Source of the DNA: Sysuimicrobium calidum
Lineage (GTDB): Bacteria; Sysuimicrobiota; Sysuimicrobiia; Sysuimicrobiales; Sysuimicrobiaceae
Direction of reading: 5' to 3'
Assembly (NCBI GenBank): GCA_031459935.1
Contig: JAVKHN010000036.1
Coordinates: 1-19,276 of the forward strand
DNA length: 19,276 nt
Shown: piece after piece, positions 1-7,142 of the stretch
How positions within the stretch are numbered: position 1 is the stretch's first letter
How the letters are laid out: every line of letters starts with the position of its first letter
The notes under the pieces: model-generated
Told to the model about the DNA's origin: nothing
Databases searched by the model: none
The model's input: only the letters and a program-made list of their open reading frames with translations
Position numbers and translations under genes: made by a program

Positions 1-105
1 GGTGCGCCGGAAAGCCTTGAGGGCGTGCGGTTCCGCCCGGCCCGGGCGCGGAGCCCGGGCGGCTTATCGCGGGGGCGTGCGGGGGCCGTGGACTACGTGG
101 TGTGA
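1..105 (+). CDS. C-terminal end of a probable flagellar hook-length control protein (FliK), partial
   Basis: Frame 1 is open from the window edge to a TGA at 103-105 and encodes 34 residues ending in GAVDYVV. The stop overlaps the ribosome binding site of flgD (AGGAGGTG, 104-111), which is the coupling seen elsewhere in this operon. In Firmicutes-type flagellar operons fliK directly precedes flgD, and FliK proteins often end in a short hydrophobic strand of the VDxxV kind. The identity is therefore inferred from position and the last residues; nothing in the fragment is diagnostic. The overlapping frame-2 reading that would extend flgD upstream has an arginine- and glycine-rich, non-conserved sequence and was not used. 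An 8-bp hairpin (GCCCGGGC at 40-47 and again at 53-60) lies in this fragment. Confidence 0.45.
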   Translation, partial: GAPESLEGVRFRPARARSPGGLSRGRAGAVDYVV

Positions 106-118
106 GGAGGTGCGGGAT

Positions 119-508
119 ATGGAAATCCGGGCGGTGCAGCAGGAGACGGGGGTACGGGCGGGGTCCGGCGTCCTGGGGAAGGACGACTTCCTGCGGCTCC
201 TGGTGACCCAACTGCGTAACCAGGACCCCCTGGAGCCCATGAACGACCGGGAGTTCATCGCGCAGCTTGCCCAGTTCAGTGCCCTGGAGCAGATGCACAA
301 CGTGAGCCAGGCGGTGCAGGAGCTCAGGTGGCGGCAGGAGGCCTCAACTGCGGTGCAGCTCGTGGGCCGGCGGGTGGTGGTGCAGAACGCGGACGGCACC
401 ACGGCCGAGGGCATGGTGATGGGCGTCCGCCGTCGGGAGGACCGGTTCGTGCTGCTGGTGGGAGGCGAGGAGTACACCCTGGACCAGCTCGTGGAAGTCA
501 CCGGGTAA
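119..508 (+). CDS. flgD: Flagellar hook assembly (hook cap) protein FlgD, short form
   Basis: FlgD caps the growing hook and allows FlgE subunits to add at the tip; it is exported by the flagellar type III apparatus. The start is ATG at 119, with AGGAGGTG seven bases upstream; conserved sequence begins only after it. The product is 129 residues. Residues about 20-66 carry the FlgD signature, FLRLLVTQLRNQDPLEPM followed by EFIAQLAQFSALEQM. Residues about 73-127 form the small beta domain found in Firmicutes FlgD (LVGRRVVV ... YTLDQLVEV). The Ig-like/Tudor insert of the roughly 220-residue proteobacterial proteins is absent; the length is near that of the Bacillus protein. It lies between the probable fliK end and flgE, the standard order. 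Identification is secure. Confidence 0.95.
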   Translation: MEIRAVQQETGVRAGSGVLGKDDFLRLLVTQLRNQDPLEPMNDREFIAQLAQFSALEQMHNVSQAVQELRWRQEASTAVQLVGRRVVVQNADGTTAEGMVMGVRRREDRFVLLVGGEEYTLDQLVEVTG

Positions 509-535
509 GGGGAGAACCGGAAGGAGGGAGAGAGC

Positions 536-1759
536 ATGCTGCGGAGTCTGTTTGCGGGTGTGTCGGGGTTGCGGAGTCACCAGGTCCGCATGGACGTGAT
601 CGGCAACAACATCGCGAACGTGAACACCGTGGGGTTCAAGGCGGGCCGGGTGAACTTCGCAGAGATGCTGGCTCAGACCATCCGGGGCGCTCAGGCGCCC
701 TCGGAGGTCCGGGGCGGGATGAACCCCGTGCAGGTAGGGCTCGGGGTCCAGGTGGCGAGCGTGGACACGCTCTTCACCCAGGGCAACCTCCAGTACACGG
801 GGATCCTCACGGACCTCGCCATCCAGGGCGACGGGTTCCTCGTGGTGGGGGACGGAGTGCGGCGGTTCTTCACCCGGGACGGGGCCCTCGTGCTGGACAG
901 CACCGGCGGACTCGTGCACGCCAGCACGGGCCTGCGGCTGCTGGGCTGGCAGGCGAACGCGGCGGGGGAGGTGGACACGAGCGGGGAGCTGGTGCCGCTC
1001 AGGATCCCCGTGGGGACCGAGATCCCGCCCAAGGCCACGGAGAACGTGACCTTCGGTGGGAATCTGGACGCTGCCACGGAGGTGGACGGCACCTGGACCA
1101 CCACCATCACCGTGTACGATTCCCTCGGGAACGCCATCGAGCTCCGGCTGGTGTTCACCAAGACGGAGGCGAACCGATGGGACTGGCAGCTGTTTTACAA
1201 GGATGAGGAGGTGGCCAGCGGGAGCCTGGAGTTCGACGAAACCGGGAAGCTCACCTCGCCCACGGCGCCTGAGGAGGTCACCGTGGACCTCCCCGACGAG
1301 CTGGGTTCCGCGGACCTGGAGTTGAAGCTGGACTTCTCCCAGCTCTCCCAGTACGCCGCGCCGTCCACGGCCACCCTCCGCAGCCAGGACGGGTATCCCA
1401 GCGGCAGCCTGGAGTCCTTCGCCATCGACGGCAACGGGGTGATCACGGGCCTGTACTCCAATGGCCGCACCCAGGTCATCGGGCAGGTGGCCCTAGCCCT
1501 GTTCGCCAACCCCGGGGGATTGCTGAAGGCGGGGAACAACCTGTACGCGGAGTCCGCCAACTCCGGAGCACCCTCTATCGGAGCCGCGGGCACGGGCGGC
1601 CGGGGGACCCTGGTGGCGGGGGCCCTGGAGATGTCCAATGTGGATCTAGCTCAGGAGTTCACGAACATGATCACGGCCCAGCGGGGCTTCCAGGCCAACG
1701 CCCGGGTGATCACCGCCTCGGACGAGCTCCTTCAAGAGTTGATCTCGTTGCGCCGATAA
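536..1759 (+). CDS. flgE: Flagellar hook protein FlgE
   Basis: FlgE is the structural subunit of the hook, the universal joint between rod and filament, and is exported through the flagellar gate. The product is 407 residues, typical of the family. The N-terminal D0 rod domain has MLRSLFAGVSGLRSHQ and then the GNNIANVNTVGFKA signature (about residues 22-37). The middle holds the FlgE D1/D2 domains (TVYDSLGNAIELRLVF, about 188-203). The C-terminus (about 362-407) has LEMSNVDLAQEFTNMI and QRGFQANARVITASDELLQEL, the conserved axial-protein helix. ATG at 536 follows AAGGAGGG (521-528). The last codons (cgc cga taa) happen to spell a sigma-28 -10 box, reported separately. Identification is secure. 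Confidence 0.97.
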   Translation: MLRSLFAGVSGLRSHQVRMDVIGNNIANVNTVGFKAGRVNFAEMLAQTIRGAQAPSEVRGGMNPVQVGLGVQVASVDTLFTQGNLQYTGILTDLAIQGDGFLVVGDGVRRFFTRDGALVLDSTGGLVHASTGLRLLGWQANAAGEVDTSGELVPLRIPVGTEIPPKATENVTFGGNLDAATEVDGTWTTTITVYDSLGNAIELRLVFTKTEANRWDWQLFYKDEEVASGSLEFDETGKLTSPTAPEEVTVDLPDELGSADLELKLDFSQLSQYAAPSTATLRSQDGYPSGSLESFAIDGNGVITGLYSNGRTQVIGQVALALFANPGGLLKAGNNLYAESANSGAPSIGAAGTGGRGTLVAGALEMSNVDLAQEFTNMITAQRGFQANARVITASDELLQELISLRR

Positions 1760-1773
1760 CCAAAGGCGAGGAG

Positions 1774-1799
1774 CGCGGGGCCCGCCGGCGGGCCCCGCG
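1774..1799. repeat. Perfect 26-bp G+C palindrome between flgE and flbD
   Basis: Positions 1774-1786 and 1787-1799 are perfect reverse complements (arms CGCGGGGCCCGCC and its complement), with no central spacer. In RNA this gives a very stable all-G/C hairpin in the flgE-flbD gap. No T-run follows, so it does not look like a classic intrinsic terminator. It starts one base after GAGGAG (1768-1773) and ends 11 bases before the flbD ATG. It may be a processing or stability element, an attenuator, or a translational element for flbD; the sequence alone does not decide. Confidence 0.85.
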
Positions 1800-1810
1800 T
1801 GGCGGAGGCC

Positions 1811-2032
1811 ATGATCAAGGTCACGCGGCTCAACGGCACGGAGACCGTCATCAACGCGGAGCTCATCGAGTCCGTGGAGGGGACCCCGGATACTGTCATC
1901 TCCCTCACCACGGGACACCGGTACGTGGTCCAAGAGTCCGTGGAGGAGGTGGTGGCCCGGGTCCTGGCGTACCGAAAGGCCTGCTGTCGCAGCAACGATC
2001 CGGCGGAACGCGCACCGGATCCTATGGGGTGA
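1811..2032 (+). CDS. flbD: Flagellar FlbD family protein (small, between flgE and motA)
   Basis: This small protein is conserved in Gram-positive-type flagellar operons between flgE and the stator or fliL genes. It is not the proteobacterial transcription factor also called FlbD, and its biochemical role is not established. The 73-residue product begins MIKVTRLNG and continues with VINAELIESVEGTPDTVISL and VEEVVARVLAYR, the family pattern. ATG at 1811 is chosen because family members start at MIxVTRLNG. The in-frame GTG at 1799 would add four residues and would lie on the end of the palindrome. The nearest Shine-Dalgarno (GGAGG, 1804-1808) is only two bases from this ATG, unusually close; a GAGGAG before the palindrome could serve if the hairpin folds. 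motA follows after six bases. Confidence 0.88.
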   Translation: MIKVTRLNGTETVINAELIESVEGTPDTVISLTTGHRYVVQESVEEVVARVLAYRKACCRSNDPAERAPDPMG

Positions 2033-2038
2033 GCGGCC

Positions 2039-2866
2039 GTGGATCTCGCGACGCTGCTGGGCCTGGTGGTGGGGTGGGCCAGCGTGGGCGCAGGAGCCAT
2101 CCTGAAGGGAGGCAAGCCCGAGTACTACATCAGCATCCCCGCCTTCATCCTCGTGTTCGGCGGCACCCTGGGCGCCACCATGGTCTCCTACTCCCTCAAG
2201 CAGATGCTGGATCTGCCCAGGGTAACCCTGCGGGCCTTCTTCCACCGACCTCCGGACGTGCTGGGCACCATGAACCGCCTCATCCGGTTCGCGGACCGGG
2301 CCCGCCGGGAGGGTTTGCTGAGCCTCGAGGGCGAGCTGCGGGAGAAGGACGATCCCTTCCTCACCAAGGGCGTGCGGCTGGTGGTGGACGGCACGGACTC
2401 CGCGGTGGTGCGGGAGATCCTGGAGACGGAGATCGAGCTGATGGAGGAGCGCCACCGGGTGGGGGAGGGCATCTACACCACCATGGCGGGGTTCTCCCCC
2501 ACCCTGGGCATCATCGGAACCGTCATCAGCCTCATCAACATGATGCAGCAGCTCGATGATCCCTCGAAGCTGGGCCACATGCTGGCCGCGGCCTTCATCG
2601 CCACCCTGTACGGCGTGGCCCTCGCGAACCTCGTGTTCCTCCCCCTCTCCAACAAGCTCCGGGCCCGCTCCCAGGAGGAGGCCCTGCTGCGGCAGATCAT
2701 TACGGAAGGGGTCCTCGCCATCCAGGCCGGGGAGAACCCGCGCCTGGTTGAGGAGAAGCTGCGGGCCTTTCTGCCGCCGGCCCTGCGGACCAGGGTGGGC
2801 CGGGAGGCGGCGATGCAGGAGGGCGCCGCCCGGAGCCCGGGGACGGCCACGGTGGGCGCGCGGTGA
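2039..2866 (+). CDS. motA: Flagellar motor stator protein MotA
   Basis: MotA forms, with MotB, the ion-conducting stator in the inner membrane and pushes on FliG. The 275-residue product starts at GTG 2039, six bases after flbD. Two N-terminal membrane segments (about residues 2-22 and 31-51) precede the cytoplasmic loop with ADRARREGLLSLEGEL (about 85-100). That loop carries the Arg and Glu positions known to contact the rotor in E. coli. The second pair of membrane segments includes FSPTLGIIGTVISLI (about 152-166, with the conserved proline at 154) and LGHMLAAAFIATLYGVALANLVFLPLSNKL (about 178-207). The C-terminal tail (about 255-275) is Ala/Gly/Arg rich and unlikely to be structured. GTGA overlap with motB indicates coupled translation. 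Ion type (H+ or Na+) cannot be read with confidence. Confidence 0.95.
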   Translation: MDLATLLGLVVGWASVGAGAILKGGKPEYYISIPAFILVFGGTLGATMVSYSLKQMLDLPRVTLRAFFHRPPDVLGTMNRLIRFADRARREGLLSLEGELREKDDPFLTKGVRLVVDGTDSAVVREILETEIELMEERHRVGEGIYTTMAGFSPTLGIIGTVISLINMMQQLDDPSKLGHMLAAAFIATLYGVALANLVFLPLSNKLRARSQEEALLRQIITEGVLAIQAGENPRLVEEKLRAFLPPALRTRVGREAAMQEGAARSPGTATVGAR

Positions 2867-3606
2867 GGCGCAGGCGAAATGGTGCGCAAGCGGGAGGCGG
2901 CCACGGCGGGGGTGGGCTTGAGCGGTGGCTGGTGACCTACGCGGACCTCATCACCCTGCTGCTGGCCTACTTCATCATGGTGTACTCCCTCTCCCAGCTG
3001 GACTTGGCGAAGTTCAAGAAGGTGCTCGCGGGATTCCGGGCGGCCACCACCTCCCTGGGTATGCTGGAGGGCAGCCACGGCGTGCTCCCGGGCGGAAGCG
3101 GCGTGCTGGAGCTCGACGTCCCCAGCCCCACGCCCGCGGCGGATCCGATCGCCGAGAGCTTCCGGTCCCTCGCCAGCGGGATCCTCCAGCAGATCACCGC
3201 CGCAGGGCTGGGCGCGCAGGTGGAGGTGCGGGTGACGTCGGAAGGGGTGCGGGTCTCCATGGCGGGGCCGCTGCTGTTTGACACCGCGAGCGCGGACCTG
3301 CGGCCGGAAGCGGAGCCCGTGCTGCGGGCGGTGGCCCGGGCCATCCGCGCGCGGTCGGAGCTGCAGGTGCGGGTGGAGGGGCACGCGGACGCCCGCCCCA
3401 TTCACACCTACCGGTTCCCGTCCAACTGGGAGCTCAGCAGCGCCCGGGCCGGGGCCGTGGTCCGGCGGCTGATGCACCTCTCCGGCGCGGACGGCACCCG
3501 GTTCACCATCGTGGGCTACGGGGACAGCCGCCCCGTCCGCCGTGGCACCGACCCCGTGGACCTGGCCCGCAACCGCCGGGTGGAGATCCTCCTTCTGCGG
3601 CCCTAG
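2863..3606 (+). CDS. motB: Flagellar motor stator protein MotB
   Basis: MotB anchors the stator to peptidoglycan and supplies the ion-carrying aspartate. The start is GTG 2863, overlapping the motA stop by four bases. The 247-residue product has a basic, Gly-rich N-tail, then the single membrane segment with TYADLITLLLAYFIMVYSLS (about residues 25-44); Asp28 is the expected ion-binding residue. A linker of about 60 residues leads to an OmpA-like peptidoglycan-binding domain (about 130-247). That domain has GHADARPIHTYRFPSNWELS, SSARAGAVVRRL, VGYGDSRPV and ARNRRVEILL. The stop codon TAG lies inside the 27-nt module that holds the sigma-54 site in front of fliL. Identification is secure. Confidence 0.95.
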   Translation: MRRRRNGAQAGGGHGGGGLERWLVTYADLITLLLAYFIMVYSLSQLDLAKFKKVLAGFRAATTSLGMLEGSHGVLPGGSGVLELDVPSPTPAADPIAESFRSLASGILQQITAAGLGAQVEVRVTSEGVRVSMAGPLLFDTASADLRPEAEPVLRAVARAIRARSELQVRVEGHADARPIHTYRFPSNWELSSARAGAVVRRLMHLSGADGTRFTIVGYGDSRPVRRGTDPVDLARNRRVEILLLRP

Positions 3607-3610
3607 GATC

Positions 3611-3627
3611 CGGCACGGAAGTTGCAT
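3611..3627 (+). promoter_or_regulatory. Sigma-54 (-24/-12) promoter in front of fliL
   Basis: The site reads CGGCACG, GAAG, TTGCAT. The -24 GG is at 3612-3613 and the -12 GC at 3624-3625, exactly ten bases apart. It matches the published consensus TGGCACG-N4-TTGCW at every position except the first T. The predicted start of transcription is near 3637, giving a leader of about 13 nt that begins just before the GGAGG (3639-3643) of fliL. It lies in one of the only two real gaps of the operon downstream of motA. No activator binding site was recognised. Confidence 0.75.
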
Positions 3628-3649
3628 AGCCTCGGGCCGGAGGCAGGGG

Positions 3650-4093
3650 ATGCGGTCCGAGCGCGGTGCGGTGAAACAGGGGCTCCTGGCGGGCGTGCTG
3701 GTGCTCCTGGCGGGGGCTATGGCCGTGGGAGCGCTGCTCGCGCGGCCCCGCGGGGAGATCAAGCCCAAACTGAACCACACCACGGTCCCCCTCGGGGGCT
3801 TCGTGGTGAACCTGGATCCCGCTGATGGGTTCCGCTACCTCAAGGTCACCCTCGCCCTCGAGGTGGAGACCCCGCTTGCCGGAGAAGCCCTCAAGGAGGC
3901 CGCCTCAGAGGCGCGGTACCGGTGGTCGGACGTGGTGGTCCGGACCCTCACCGGACAGCGTTACTCCGCCCTCCACACCCCGGAAGGACGGGAGCGGATC
4001 GGGCGGGAACTCGTGCGCCGGCTCAACGAGGAGGGCAAGGACGGGCGGTTCCACGTGAAGGCCGTGTACTTCTCGGAGTTCGTGGCCCAATGA
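3650..4093 (+). CDS. fliL: Flagellar basal body-associated protein FliL
   Basis: FliL is a single-pass membrane protein that surrounds or supports the stator and raises torque. The 147-residue product has a short basic N-tail, one membrane segment (about residues 10-31, GLLAGVLVLLAGAMAVGALLA) and a periplasmic domain. That domain has TTVPLGGFVVNLDPADGFRYLKVTLALEV (about 44-72) and ends FHVKAVYFSEFVAQ, the usual FliL close. ATG at 3650 has GGAGG six bases upstream. An in-frame GTG at 3671 would leave only a few residues before the membrane segment. The gene starts its own probable sigma-54 transcription unit. ATGA overlap with fliM follows. Confidence 0.93.
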   Translation: MRSERGAVKQGLLAGVLVLLAGAMAVGALLARPRGEIKPKLNHTTVPLGGFVVNLDPADGFRYLKVTLALEVETPLAGEALKEAASEARYRWSDVVVRTLTGQRYSALHTPEGRERIGRELVRRLNEEGKDGRFHVKAVYFSEFVAQ

Positions 4094-5070
4094 CGGACGA
4101 GCTCCTCTCGCAGGCGGAGATCGACCAGCTGATCTCAGCCCTTCGATCGGGCCAGGTGGCTCCGGAATCCACGACTCCCCCTGAGGGGTCCCGGATCCGG
4201 CCTTACGACTTCCGCCGTCCCGACCGGTTCTCCAAGGACCAGCTGCGCACGGTGTCCATCCTCCACGGCGCCTTCGCCCGGATGGCGGGCATGGCCCTCT
4301 CCGTGCATCTTCGGAACCCCATCGCGGTCACCGTGCGATCCGTGGAGCAGCTCAGCTACGAGGAGTTCGTGCGCTCCATCCCCTCTCCTACGGTCATCGT
4401 GCTGTTCCGGCTGGAGCCTCTGGAGGGGCGGGCGCTGCTGGAGTTCAGCAACAGTCTGGCCCTGGCCATGGTGGATCGACTGCTGGGGGGCCCCGGCCGC
4501 GCGGATCAGCCCCTGCGGCCCCTCACGGAGCTGGAGCGGGGCTTGGTGGAGCGACTCATGCAGCGGCTGCTCCCGCTGCTGCACGACGCGTGGCAGTCCG
4601 TGGTGGACGTGCGGCCGGTCCTCCTGGGGATGGAGACGAACCCTCAGTTCGCCCATATCGCGGGGCCCACGGACGTGGTGCTGCTCGTATACTTCCAGGT
4701 GGACACCCCCCAGCAGTCCTACCGCATGAACCTGTGCCTCCCCTATCTGCTGCTGCAGCCCATCCTGAGCCTGCTGAGCGCCACCACCCTGTTCCGGGCG
4801 CCTTCCCGCACCGTGCAGACGGAGCTGCTGCAGCGGGCGGTAGAGGACACCCACGTCCCCGTGCAGGTGGAGCTGGGTCGGGCCTGGGTTCCTCTGGGAG
4901 ACCTCCTGAACCTGGGGCCCAACGACGTAATCCGCCTGGACCGCCGGGCCCACGATGCCCTGAGCGTGCTGGTGGAGGGAGTCCCGGTGTTCTTCGGCAG
5001 GCCGGGCCGGGTGGGAGGCCGGCTCGCGATGCAGATCCTGGGGCCGGAGGCGAACGCCCGCCATGGCTGA
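4090..5070 (+). CDS. fliM: Flagellar motor switch protein FliM
   Basis: FliM is part of the C-ring and binds phospho-CheY to switch rotation. The 326-residue product starts at ATG 4090, overlapping fliL. The N-terminal peptide ELLSQAEIDQLISAL (residues 4-18) is the CheY-P binding motif. The middle CheC-like domain (about 38-235) has YDFRRPDRFSKDQLRTV, VEQLSYEEFVRSIPSPT, the GGPG motif and LTELERGLVERLM. The C-terminal FliN-like domain (about 252-320) has VPVQVELGRAWVPLGDLLNLGPNDVIRL. The length matches the family (about 330). It overlaps fliY by eight bases. Identification is secure. Confidence 0.96.
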   Translation: MTDELLSQAEIDQLISALRSGQVAPESTTPPEGSRIRPYDFRRPDRFSKDQLRTVSILHGAFARMAGMALSVHLRNPIAVTVRSVEQLSYEEFVRSIPSPTVIVLFRLEPLEGRALLEFSNSLALAMVDRLLGGPGRADQPLRPLTELERGLVERLMQRLLPLLHDAWQSVVDVRPVLLGMETNPQFAHIAGPTDVVLLVYFQVDTPQQSYRMNLCLPYLLLQPILSLLSATTLFRAPSRTVQTELLQRAVEDTHVPVQVELGRAWVPLGDLLNLGPNDVIRLDRRAHDALSVLVEGVPVFFGRPGRVGGRLAMQILGPEANARHG

Positions 5071-6046
5071 TCCGTACTCGGTGGACCCCCTGGACTTGCT
5101 GGCGGAGCTCTCCAACATCGGCATGGGCTCCGCAGCCACCACCCTCTCGCAACTGGTGCGACGGCGGGTGCGCATCACCGCGCCGAGAGCGGAGCTCCTC
5201 CGCTGGTCTGAGGTGGATCGGAGCTCCCTGGTGGGGCACGTGGGGGTGGGCGTGCACACGTCCGGAGCCGTCATCAGTCACAGCTACCTGCTCCTGCGGG
5301 AGGAGGACGTCCGGGTGCTCGTGGACCTCATGATGGGCGGGGACGGCTCCATGGCCCGACCTCTCGATCGGGAGCTCCTGCTGAGCGGGGCCGGGGAGGC
5401 CATGAACCAGATGATGGGCTCCGCGAGCACCGCCCTCGCGGAATTTCTGGGTTCCCCCGTCACCATCTCACCGCCTCAGGTGGTGGTGCTGGAGGCTGAG
5501 GAAGCGGTGGAGCGGCTCCTCCAACCGGGGGATCAGGTGGTCCGGGTGACCTTCCGCCTGGACGTAGAGGGACTTCTGGAGACCACCTTCTACCAGATCT
5601 ACGAGGCCTCCGTACTCCCGCAGCTGGTGGAGCGGAGCACCCAGGCCGCCCGGCGGGTGGCGGGTTCTCCTCCGCCTCCCCCACAGGCCTCTGCGACACC
5701 CCATGCCCCCGCGGTGCGACCCGTGGAGTTCGAACCTCTGGAACCGCGGCGTACCACCAGCTCCGACCGAAACCTGGACCTGCTGCTGGACGTTCCCCTC
5801 CAGGTCACCGTGGAGCTGGGCCGCACCCGGATGCGGATCCGTGACGTGCTCTCCCTGGGAATCGGGGCTGTGATCGAGCTCGAGCGGGCCGCGGGGGAGC
5901 CTGTGGACCTGTACGTGAACGACCGACTCTTCGCCCGGGGTGAGGTGGTGGTGATCGAGGAGAACTTCGGGGTCCGGGTCACGGAAATCCTGAGCCCCGA
6001 GCAGCGCCTGCGCACCTTGGGCCGTGGTCCGGAGGACCGCACATGA
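5063..6046 (+). CDS. fliY: Flagellar motor switch phosphatase FliY (CheC-like domain plus FliN domain)
   Basis: FliY combines a CheY-P phosphatase with the FliN switch domain, replacing plain FliN in Gram-positive and Thermotoga-type motors. The product is 327 residues. The phosphatase domain (about 1-195) has both signature helices intact: DLLAELSNIGMG with D11, E15 and N18, and SGAGEAMNQMMG with S108, E112 and N115, matching [D/S]-x3-E-x2-N. So two active sites are predicted. A Pro/Ala-rich linker (about 198-235) leads to the FliN/SpoA domain (236-312; LLDVPLQVTVELGRTRMRIRDVLSL). The N-terminal CheY-binding peptide of Bacillus FliY appears to be missing, since the first catalytic helix starts at residue 10. 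No cheC lies in the window, so FliY may be the main phosphatase. ATGA overlap with fliO. Confidence 0.93.
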   Translation: MADPYSVDPLDLLAELSNIGMGSAATTLSQLVRRRVRITAPRAELLRWSEVDRSSLVGHVGVGVHTSGAVISHSYLLLREEDVRVLVDLMMGGDGSMARPLDRELLLSGAGEAMNQMMGSASTALAEFLGSPVTISPPQVVVLEAEEAVERLLQPGDQVVRVTFRLDVEGLLETTFYQIYEASVLPQLVERSTQAARRVAGSPPPPPQASATPHAPAVRPVEFEPLEPRRTTSSDRNLDLLLDVPLQVTVELGRTRMRIRDVLSLGIGAVIELERAAGEPVDLYVNDRLFARGEVVVIEENFGVRVTEILSPEQRLRTLGRGPEDRT

Positions 6047-6408
6047 GCACGCTGCTGCTCGCGGCCGCACCACCCCCTTCCCTGGAAGTCCATCCAGCCT
6101 CCCTGCTCCTCCGGGCCCTGGCAGGCCTCGCCCTGGTGGTGGGGCTTGTGCTCCTCACCCGCTACCTCCTGCTGCGGATGGGGCCCGGTGGGAGTCCCTC
6201 CACGGTACGGCTGCGGGAGGTGGCCCGGCTGGGCTCTCACCACGTGCTGTACGTGGTGGAGGTGGAAGGGAAGCGGCTGCTGCTCGGAAGCCAGCTCTCC
6301 GTGCTTGCGGAGCTGGGACCCGCGCCTGTGGAAGAGACGGAGACCTTCGGGGAGAAGCTCCGGGCGGTCGCGCGGCGCCTGCGGCGATTGGGGGAGGAGC
6401 GACGGTGA
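6043..6408 (+). CDS. fliO: Flagellar biosynthesis protein FliO
   Basis: FliO is a small membrane protein that helps assemble the FliP ring of the export gate. The 121-residue product has a short N-terminus, one membrane segment (about residues 21-45, with ALAGLALVVGLVLLTRYLLL) and a cytoplasmic domain with the family pattern VRLREVARLGSHHVLYVVEVEGKRLLLG (about 56-83). ATG at 6043 has GGAGG seven bases upstream and overlaps the fliY stop. FliO is poorly conserved, so the call rests on size, topology, this pattern and position immediately before fliP. Confidence 0.88.
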   Translation: MSTLLLAAAPPPSLEVHPASLLLRALAGLALVVGLVLLTRYLLLRMGPGGSPSTVRLREVARLGSHHVLYVVEVEGKRLLLGSQLSVLAELGPAPVEETETFGEKLRAVARRLRRLGEERR

Positions 6409-7142
6409 GGCAAGGGGTTCTCGTGCTCCTCGGTGTGGTGGTGCTCGCAGCACCCGCCTTCGCCGCGCCGCTTCCCGTGGTGGAGCTGCGGGTGGGAACT
6501 TCGGACTCCCCGCAACAGGTCTCCGGTACCCTGCAGGTGCTCCTGCTGCTCACCGTGCTCGCCACGGCGCCCGCCCTCCTCATCCTCATGACCTCCTTCA
6601 CCCGCATCGTCATCGTGCTCTCCCTGGTGCGCAGCGCCATCGGGGTGCCCACGATCCCGCCCAACCAGGTGGTGGTGGGGCTGGCGCTGTTTTTAACCCT
6701 CTTCACCATGGCGCCCACCCTGGACCGCGCGAACCAGGAGGGCCTGCAACCATACCTCCGCGGGGAGCTGGGTCAGCAGGCGGCCCTGGACCGGACCCTC
6801 CGGCCCTTCCGAGAGTTCATGCTGCGGCAGACCCGGGAGGAGGACCTCGCTCTCTTCCTCTCCATGGGGCGCTTTCCGCGCCCCCGCCGGCCGGACGACG
6901 TGCCCACCTACGTGCTCATCCCCGCTTTCGTGGTGAGCGAGCTGCGCACCGCGTTCCTGCTGGGTTCCTTGCTGTTCATCCCTTTCCTCGTGGTGGACAT
7001 GGTGGTCAGCAGCGTACTGCTCTCCCTCGGCATGCTCATGCTGCCGCCCGTTCTGATTTCCCTGCCCTTCAAGCTGCTCTTGTTCGTCTTCGTGGACGGG
7101 TGGCACCTCGTGGCCCGGGCGCTTGTGGGGAGCTTCCGATGA
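6405..7142 (+). CDS. fliP: Flagellar export gate protein FliP
   Basis: FliP forms the core pentamer of the flagellar type III export gate. The start is GTG 6405, overlapping the fliO stop (GTGA), with GGGGAGGAG just upstream. It gives a 245-residue protein with a classic cleavable signal peptide (RQGVLVLLGVVVLAAPAFA, then cleavage near residue 21). The longer upstream open frame is a shadow of fliO. Conserved segments: LMTSFTRIVIVLSLVRSAIG and PPNQVVVGLALFLTLF in the first half, then YVLIPAFVVSELRTAF and GSLLFIPFLVVDMVVSSVLLSLGM in the second. Length and topology are typical. fliQ overlaps by four bases. Confidence 0.96.
   Translation: MRQGVLVLLGVVVLAAPAFAAPLPVVELRVGTSDSPQQVSGTLQVLLLLTVLATAPALLILMTSFTRIVIVLSLVRSAIGVPTIPPNQVVVGLALFLTLFTMAPTLDRANQEGLQPYLRGELGQQAALDRTLRPFREFMLRQTREEDLALFLSMGRFPRPRRPDDVPTYVLIPAFVVSELRTAFLLGSLLFIPFLVVDMVVSSVLLSLGMLMLPPVLISLPFKLLLFVFVDGWHLVARALVGSFR

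Noticed and set aside
40..60. Hairpin of two GCCCGGGC copies upstream of flgD
   Set aside because: It lies inside the coding end of the preceding gene, has no T-run, and GCCCGGGC is self-complementary and frequent at this base composition.
2388..2406. GGCACG-N4-CCGC site in motA resembling sigma-54 spacing
   Set aside because: It is inside coding sequence and lacks the TTGC part. GG-N10-GC alone is common in DNA this rich in G+C, so only sites with both blocks in gaps were accepted.
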